Below, one piece after another: positions 58,854 to 64,000 of a stretch of DNA of 64,000 nucleotides (position 1 is its first letter; each line of letters starts with the position of its first letter). Both the position numbers and the translations under genes were made by a program. Location: assembly GCA_051208045.1 (NCBI GenBank), contig JBPJFY010000005.1:236169-300168 (forward strand), read 5' to 3'. The notes below the pieces were generated by a model. The model was not told the origin of the DNA. It made no database searches and was given only the letters and a program-made list of their open reading frames with translations. Source of the stretch: LZORAL124-50-18 sp051208045 (lineage in GTDB: Bacteria > Pseudomonadota > Gammaproteobacteria > Pseudomonadales > Oleiphilaceae).

Positions 58854-59783
58854 TTACCTGGGAGAGGAAGCGGGTGCAGCATCCAGTACACCCTCATCAA
58901 CAGTCCCGGATGCGCCCGTTTGCTGGGAAAGGCCTACGCCGACAAAAATCAGCAGAATACTTAACCATTGGATGGGCAAAATCACCTCGCTGAGGAGCGC
59001 CATGGAAAACAGGAGAGAAAAAACCGGTAGAAGATTGGTATAGCTGGCGGCCATGGACGCGCTGAGGTGGTTCATGGAATAGTTGTATAATCCGTATGCG
59101 CCCAGTGTGACCACAACGCCCAGGTAACCGAGCACCAACCACAGGTCTGTGGAAATGCTTTCCGGAAGCGGTTCAAGCAGCGTAAACGGGAAAAAGAAGA
59201 TCGCGCCGATGAAGCTTTGCATCGCGGTGAGGAAAAAAGCGGAATAGCGGTGAATCAGGTGTTTTACCAACAATACGTACCCCACGGCGCAACAAATGGC
59301 GAGAAACTCAAGAAAGTTTCCCAGCAGTGCATTGGGGGCCTGGTCACTTTGCTCGCTGCTGAAGGTCATGACCAGCACACCAAGGATAGCGACAGCAAAG
59401 CCGGACCACTGCAGCCGGGATGTTTTTTCACCAAGGAACAGATAAGCGCCCAGCGCGACCATCACAGGCAATGTGGCCAGCATCATCCCGGCCTGGCCAG
59501 CGCTTGTGTAGACGAGCGCTTGGGCCTCAAACAGAAAATACAGGCAGGGCTCAAAGATTGCCAGACCAATCAGATACTTCCAATCACCTCGCTGGTAAGA
59601 AAACCGGTTCGACAGGAAGGGCCAAAGTGCAAGAATGGCCAAGGACCCAATCGCCATGCGAATGAATACGACGAGCATTGGAGAAAGTTCTGTGACCGCG
59701 ACTTTCAGCGCGACGAAAGAACTTCCCCATATGGTCATGGCAAGCAATAAGGCCAGATGAGCGCGTACTACGGGTGATTTCAA
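58854..59783 (-). CDS. EamA-family (DMT) transporter
   Basis: 309 residues with ten hydrophobic helices in two EamA repeats (MTIWGSSFVALKVAV, QSFIGAIFFFPFTLL, MNHLSASMAASYTNLLPVFSL). Substrate unknown. The gene lies 6 bp upstream of the flavoprotein gene on the same strand. It shares architecture, not close identity, with the EamA protein at 56.2 kb. Confidence 0.88.
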   Translation of the reverse strand: MKSPVVRAHLALLLAMTIWGSSFVALKVAVTELSPMLVVFIRMAIGSLAILALWPFLSNRFSYQRGDWKYLIGLAIFEPCLYFLFEAQALVYTSAGQAGMMLATLPVMVALGAYLFLGEKTSRLQWSGFAVAILGVLVMTFSSEQSDQAPNALLGNFLEFLAICCAVGYVLLVKHLIHRYSAFFLTAMQSFIGAIFFFPFTLLEPLPESISTDLWLVLGYLGVVVTLGAYGLYNYSMNHLSASMAASYTNLLPVFSLLFSMALLSEVILPIQWLSILLIFVGVGLSQQTGASGTVDEGVLDAAPASSPR

Positions 59784-59891
59784 AGCAGCGTACCAAAAAA
59801 GGCGAGAGGATGCCTGAATTGTAATCGATTCGCAATGAGGCCGGCAAAGAGTTGACGGTTATTTTACAAAGTGTGCGTCGACTTGCCTGAG

Positions 59892-61841
59892 TTATCGGTC
59901 CGAGACAACGCAGTTCCTGCCATCTCTTTTGGCCTGATAGAGTGCGCTGTCTGCCCGGTGGATTAATCGCTCCAATCCTCCATCGGTTTTCTTCAGCTGG
60001 GCGACTCCTACGCTGACGGTCACGTGCAGTTCAGGAGCGCAGTCCCCAAAATCGTGCTCGGCAATATGATTGCGTACCCGTTGAGCTACGGCAGTGGCCT
60101 GGTCGATGGATGTGCCGGGGAGCAAGGCCATAAACTCTTCTCCCCCGGTGCGGCCCACGTAGTCCTGATCGCGAATTGCTTCAAGCGAAACCGGGGCGAG
60201 CGCTCTCAGTACGGCATCTCCGGCGGAATGGCCGTGCGTATCGTTGATGCGTTTGAAGTAGTCGACATCAAAAACCAGCACGGAAAAGGGGGCGTGTGTC
60301 TCTTGCGCCTGCCGGGCAAGGTCCTCGCCAAGATGAAATATGCGCCGGCGATTGGGTAGGCCGGTGAGCTCATCCGTGATCGATAAGAAGTGCAGGTGCT
60401 TATTTCGTCGTATCTGCTTGCCAATCAGTACAATCAGCAAAATGACCAGAATACTGCCCAGCACGATCACCGCAGTTTGCAGGCGTCGCCGTTCCCGGTT
60501 GGCGTCAAGCTGCTGCTGTTTCAGGGCTGTTTCGGCTTTTAATCGCGCGTTTTCCGTCTCCTTTCGGGTGACATCAAACTCGACTTGCGTGTCAATGGTT
60601 TGCTGTTTCTGAAGGAACCTGTCTTGCTGGGCCTGGCTTTCCGTGTAAGCTTTCATGGCGAGGTAGGCCTGTTCCCATTCGTGGAGCGCTGCATGCGCAA
60701 TGGCGTTTTCTTTTAGTACCCAGGCGAGAAAACGTTTGTTGCTTACCTGTTGTATGTGTAGTTTGGCTTTATTCAGCTCCACGAGTGCTTCTTTATGCAA
60801 ACCCTGGCCATTAAACGCTCTGCCCCGAAACAGGTGGATGAGGCCAATGATACCTGCGTCTGGAGAATCCCGGTAAAAAGACTCAACGGCGTCGAGGTTT
60901 TTCATCGCTTCATGATACCGCTCTAATTTGGTTTGCACGCCTGCGATGTTCAATCGGGCAATGGCTTCGTCTCGGTCTCTCGCATTCTTTTGTGCGAAGG
61001 TGAGGGCCGATTGAAAGAGTGCCAAGGCTTCCTGAAACCTGCCCATGTCTTCATATACGAGGCCGATCTGGCTTTGTACATCCCGGTACTCGAACTCATC
61101 TTCCAGTGCGAGCGCTCGTTCTTCCAGCTGTGCGTAGTAGTGGAGCGCTTGCTCATAATTGCCAATGCGGCGGTAGGCATTGGCAATGGAAGCAAGATTC
61201 ACGCGTATCCAGTAATCCAGGCCGGATTTTTCATAAAATCGTTGGGCGTCGATGAGGTCGCGAATTCCCATCGCCAGGTCGCCCTGATAGGCCCGGAGTT
61301 CGCCACGGGAGGAAAGCGCATCGGCAACGAGTTGGGGGTTTGTCACAAGCTGAACGGTCGCCACAGCGGCGTCATAATCTTTGGCTGCCGCATAGGTGTT
61401 TCCGGATTCCGCGTGAATCCAGCCTCGGCAGATCAACAGATCCGTGATGGCTTCCTGGTCTGCTTTCTCACGTGCGATGATGAGGTAGCGGTTGGCTCGT
61501 TCCAGTGTGCGTTTAAATTCTTCTTCTGTGTGTGCTTCTCCGCTCCAGCAGTCCAGGCGCTGCCAACGAAGCGACTGCTGTGGCGCTTGAGTGAACACGT
61601 AATCCTTGAGATCGGAGAGTACGGCGACATATTCTTCCTGGTTTTGGTAATGTGTGTGCTCCAAAAAGCGGAACGCTTCTTCCATTGTTTCGGGCGAGAG
61701 GACCGGACCTGGCAATGCCTGCACCTGCGCGCACCAGATAATACACTGGAGGAGAACTGCGGCTAAGACGTGTCGCACTATGTTTGCCCTGCGTTTTGGC
61801 GTATGGGTATTCGGGAAAGACTTCCGCTTCCTGTTGATCAC
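59892..61841 (-). CDS. TPR-containing membrane diguanylate cyclase
   Basis: 649 residues. A signal-anchor (about 20-42) precedes a periplasmic tetratricopeptide-repeat region (about 90-390), a coiled coil, a membrane helix (about 454-475) and a GGDEF domain with DELTGLPNRR, DVDYFKRINDTHGHSAGD and the active site GGEEF (about 565-569). The RxxD I-site (RDQD) is intact. It should make c-di-GMP in response to a periplasmic signal carried by the TPR repeats. The start could also be a GTG about 21 codons in. It is the second GGDEF enzyme in the window. Confidence 0.9.
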   Translation of the reverse strand: MINRKRKSFPNTHTPKRRANIVRHVLAAVLLQCIIWCAQVQALPGPVLSPETMEEAFRFLEHTHYQNQEEYVAVLSDLKDYVFTQAPQQSLRWQRLDCWSGEAHTEEEFKRTLERANRYLIIAREKADQEAITDLLICRGWIHAESGNTYAAAKDYDAAVATVQLVTNPQLVADALSSRGELRAYQGDLAMGIRDLIDAQRFYEKSGLDYWIRVNLASIANAYRRIGNYEQALHYYAQLEERALALEDEFEYRDVQSQIGLVYEDMGRFQEALALFQSALTFAQKNARDRDEAIARLNIAGVQTKLERYHEAMKNLDAVESFYRDSPDAGIIGLIHLFRGRAFNGQGLHKEALVELNKAKLHIQQVSNKRFLAWVLKENAIAHAALHEWEQAYLAMKAYTESQAQQDRFLQKQQTIDTQVEFDVTRKETENARLKAETALKQQQLDANRERRRLQTAVIVLGSILVILLIVLIGKQIRRNKHLHFLSITDELTGLPNRRRIFHLGEDLARQAQETHAPFSVLVFDVDYFKRINDTHGHSAGDAVLRALAPVSLEAIRDQDYVGRTGGEEFMALLPGTSIDQATAVAQRVRNHIAEHDFGDCAPELHVTVSVGVAQLKKTDGGLERLIHRADSALYQAKRDGRNCVVSDR

Positions 61842-61889
61842 TTATGCAATTATCCGTTAGATAAGTAATAGGTGATATTGGGCGAAAAA

Positions 61890-62138
61890 TCAATCCGGTC
61901 GATAACCGTTTTGTACCGCCTGCTCACGAGTGATAAGGCCAAAATTTGCATCGGTGTCGTCATCAAACTGCTCGATCAACAATGCGCCCTTTCGGAGTTG
62001 CTTGAGCAGCTGTGTCTTGTCCTGCTCCAGATCACCCAGATACCCATCAGCCCCCTGGGTGATGAGAACAAGATGTTCGAGGAAGCTGTCTCGCGTGTCT
62101 GCGTTAAGCGAGTCGATAAAGTGTGCGGGCAGGATCAT
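61890..62138 (-). CDS. Hypothetical 82-residue protein
   Basis: Acidic, soluble, starting MILPAHFIDSLNADTRDSF and ending REQAVQNGYRPD. No family recognised. Its Shine-Dalgarno is weak. It lies 77 bp downstream of the Ser/Thr kinase gene on the same strand and 48 bp upstream of the cyclase gene. Coding is likely because the frame is maintained with typical composition, but not certain. Confidence 0.45.
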   Translation of the reverse strand: MILPAHFIDSLNADTRDSFLEHLVLITQGADGYLGDLEQDKTQLLKQLRKGALLIEQFDDDTDANFGLITREQAVQNGYRPD

Positions 62139-62215
62139 GGGTGCGCTCGTTTGATTTGGGGGAGTGTTATCGGGCAGGGATTCTAGGTTGTCAGAGCCAG
62201 TCCAGCAAGCCTTTC

Positions 62216-63499
62216 TTAGCGGTTGAGCACATAGTTTTCCTGCGGCGTCCCTTGCAGGTTTTCAATCTCTACAGAGATGGACAGCCGATGCAGGAAAGCA
62301 TACGTCTCCCCGCTGTCATAAACCTCTGCAACGGCGTGTTTGACCTTGTCGACCAGCCAGGGAGATACGGAAAACTTCAAGGTAATGGCTTCCGCCTGAT
62401 CCAGTCGCTCGTCATACCATTCTATGAGTTTCGTCGTGAGCCGCGAAAAATAAATGGTAAAAGGTTGAGCTTCCTGAGAGGTGAGCAGGCAAACCAGCGT
62501 GTAGCGTTTCATGATGCCCAGTTTTTTTCGCATGGTTTCGTCAAAGTGCAGTCCGTCCGGATTTTTCCGGTCTTGCGCCTTGTCTTTGGGGTGTGCCTTT
62601 GATTTCGCGGCAATAGCCGCGGGGGTGTTGGCGGCTGGCGTTGGTTGTGCGGCCTGATTCACTGGGCCGGGCGATTGGGGGGAGTGTGCTGATGCCTTCG
62701 AGGGCGCTGCGCCGAGCCGCATCTTGTCCAGGGCGCGGATGAACTCCGCACAGCTTTGGAAGCGATCCTCTGGCTTTTTGGCCATGCATTTGTCGAGTAT
62801 GGGCTGAAATTCGTCGTGAGACAGAGTGAGTTCCGGGAGCTGGTCCTGCACATGTTTCAGAGCGAGGGCAAGAAAGTCGTCACTGAGATACGGTGGCTCG
62901 CCTTCCAGTATTTCATACAGCACGACACCGAGAGAGTAGATATCGGTACGGGCATCCAAAGCTTTTCCATTGATCTGTTCCGGGCTCATGTACACCGGCG
63001 TACCAATAACCAGCCCGGCCTGTGTGAGTGCCTCCCGGGCATTTTGCGGTTTGGCCACGCCAAAATCCGTCAGAACACCGGAGCCATCCTTACGAAAGAG
63101 AATGTTGTCGGGCTTGATGTCCCGGTGCAGGTAACCATGTTCGTGCAAACACCCCAACGCAGAGGCAATCTGGCTGAGCAACGCGATGACCTCGGACTTT
63201 TTCATGCCGGTCTTCAGTCGATCCGGAAGCGCACCACCACTGAGATAATCCATGCTCATGTAGTAGTGGCCTTCCGCCACGCCGACATCGTAAACAGGCA
63301 CGATATGCGGGTGCGACAGTTGAGCAACAGTTTTTGCTTCCCGCAAAAAGCGTTGTGCAAATTCCTGGTCAGACGCTGCCTGACTATCAAGCACTTTGAG
63401 CGCTACTTTTCGGCCAAAGGATTCCTGCACGGCGAGATACACGGTCGCCATACCGCCCCGACCGAGTTCGCGGATGATTTCGTAACCGGGAATCTGCAT
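62216..63499 (-). CDS. Hanks-type serine/threonine protein kinase
   Basis: 427 residues. The kinase domain (1-270) is complete: glycine loop LGRGGMATVY, ATP-binding K35, HRDIKPDN with catalytic D127, DFGVAK with D145, GTPVYMSPEQ and the APE-region. A Pro/Ala-rich linker (about 275-320) leads to an unrecognised C-terminal domain (about 325-427). No membrane segment, so it is cytoplasmic, unlike PknB. Substrates unknown. There is no phosphatase or FHA gene nearby. Confidence 0.92.
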   Translation of the reverse strand: MQIPGYEIIRELGRGGMATVYLAVQESFGRKVALKVLDSQAASDQEFAQRFLREAKTVAQLSHPHIVPVYDVGVAEGHYYMSMDYLSGGALPDRLKTGMKKSEVIALLSQIASALGCLHEHGYLHRDIKPDNILFRKDGSGVLTDFGVAKPQNAREALTQAGLVIGTPVYMSPEQINGKALDARTDIYSLGVVLYEILEGEPPYLSDDFLALALKHVQDQLPELTLSHDEFQPILDKCMAKKPEDRFQSCAEFIRALDKMRLGAAPSKASAHSPQSPGPVNQAAQPTPAANTPAAIAAKSKAHPKDKAQDRKNPDGLHFDETMRKKLGIMKRYTLVCLLTSQEAQPFTIYFSRLTTKLIEWYDERLDQAEAITLKFSVSPWLVDKVKHAVAEVYDSGETYAFLHRLSISVEIENLQGTPQENYVLNR

Positions 63500-63963
63500 G
63501 TGCCCTCCAAATCTAACCTCTAACAGAGCATAGACCGGGATGCGACGATGGGAAATACGAATTTATTGAGTCCGCTCAGGAAAACTCATCGGGTATCTGC
63601 ACGATAATTTAAAGCGCGTGCTGCCGAGTGAAACAGCGACGCGCAATCTGCGTACGAATCCAGAATAGCGACGCATCAGGCACGGAGAGATACTGGAAAA
63701 AGCCGAAAGGCCGGCAGCCGAAGCTACCAGCTCTCAGTCCAAAAGATAAAGACCAGATCAATCTGACGGATGAAGAATTCCTTATTATGCTGGTTTCGGG
63801 CGGTGGATTCGATCAATTTTGTCTTTTTAGATGATGCTCACATTGATGTTTGTGCTTTTATTCGCAAGCACTTCTAGGAGCCTGTCGGACTTTTAACTCT
63901 GAGCATCAAAACGTGAGATAATAACGCCACTCTATTACTCTTACATCGAGAGCCAGAATTTCC
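63500..63963. other. Region between the kinase gene and the IS transposase
   Basis: Apart from the transposase remnant (63628-63834) and the IS left end (from about 63878) the 464-bp stretch holds the upstream region of the kinase gene, with no further convincing gene. Confidence 0.5.
63628..63834 (+). pseudogene. Remnant of an IS1182-family transposase
   Basis: An internal transposase fragment: WKKPKGRQPK then DKDQINLTDEE and SGGGFDQ, which recall the conserved internal segment of IS1182-type transposases (DQINLTDEESRIM..SGGGFEQ). It then ends in CLFR-stop in place of the usual YNAQA continuation. No start, N-terminus or C-terminus is present. This is old mobile DNA next to an apparently intact IS end at 63878. 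Confidence 0.6.
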
Positions 63964-64000
63964 ATGAGCCGTTTTATCACTGCCAACCGAAACACTGATT
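63878..64000 (+). mobile_element. Left end of an IS1182-like insertion sequence (truncated by window)
   Basis: A possible terminal repeat beginning GAGCCTGTCGGACTTTTAAC (about 63878) precedes the transposase start by about 85 bp. The right end and any target duplication lie outside the window, so the exact boundary is inferred. Confidence 0.5.
63964..64000 (+). CDS. Transposase, IS1182-like, N-terminal 12 residues only
   Basis: Reads MSRFITANRNTD to the end of the window, resembling the N-terminus of IS1182-family transposases (R-x-T-D/Q followed by a Leu-Pro-Pro segment). The rest is cut off. Assignment relies on the short N-terminus, the IS-like end upstream and the related remnant at 63628. 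Confidence 0.55.
   Translation, partial: MSRFITANRNTD

Noticed and set aside
60933..61766. 277-codon plus-strand frame opposite the TPR-GGDEF gene
   Set aside because: The minus-strand protein has recognised TPR and GGDEF domains; the plus-strand product does not resemble a protein family.

Overview
The window looks like chromosomal DNA of a free-living, probably marine gammaproteobacterium. This rests on gene content: CysD/CysN, RimO, ZntB, SpoVR and a YeeN-type YebC protein, plus outer-membrane TonB transport, many cyclic-di-GMP components and Sec/lipoprotein-exported proteins. The genus is not identified. Genes are densely packed on both strands. No rRNA, tRNA, CRISPR array or prophage was seen; the only mobile DNA is at the far right end.

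Layout. 1-5 kb: the end of a MauG-like di-haem peroxidase, a YejK/NdpA nucleoid protein, cysDN and a PilZ protein. 5-13 kb: rimO, a large CHASE4 hybrid kinase followed by a REC-HDOD regulator, and argS. 13-20.6 kb: a minus-strand run reading PspA-like protein, membrane protein, CotH kinase lipoprotein with three lamin-tail domains, VTC polymerase-like protein, DUF4956 membrane protein and an ABC_sub_bind-type periplasmic protein. A divergent OmpR-type two-component system (20.8-23.6 kb) faces it across an intergenic region with a CpxR-like direct repeat. 23.6-26.5 kb: a ParDE-type toxin-antitoxin pair, a diguanylate cyclase and a DUF4214 secreted protein. 26.6-28.9 kb: a tight operon of two DUF1538 membrane proteins, a PII-like protein and a CBS protein.

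29-39 kb is a cobalamin region: a cobalamin riboswitch, then btuB, a beta-propeller lipoprotein (possible BtuG-like B12-capture protein), btuD, btuC, cobT, cobS, cobU, cobC, cobO and btuF, mostly with overlapping or abutting ends. It encodes uptake, adenosylation and nucleotide-loop assembly, but no corrin-ring synthesis genes are seen. 39-50 kb: an unknown lipoprotein, a subtilase, SpoVR, ZntB, a GFA protein, a eukaryote-type (His6-like) HisA, a CvfB-like S1 protein, VF530 and a YebC/YeeN protein.

50-56 kb: an M3 peptidase and a two-gene heterodimeric ABC exporter. Upstream of the exporter lie a 22-codon leader ORF, a hairpin and an intrinsic terminator whose arms can pair alternatively. This looks like a ribosome-mediated attenuator and is the most interesting unannotated structure in the window. 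56-64 kb: two EamA transporters, a free-methionine-sulfoxide reductase, a TIGR03862-type flavoprotein, a TPR-GGDEF cyclase, a small unknown protein, a serine/threonine kinase, then a transposase remnant and the left end of an IS1182-like element cut by the window edge.
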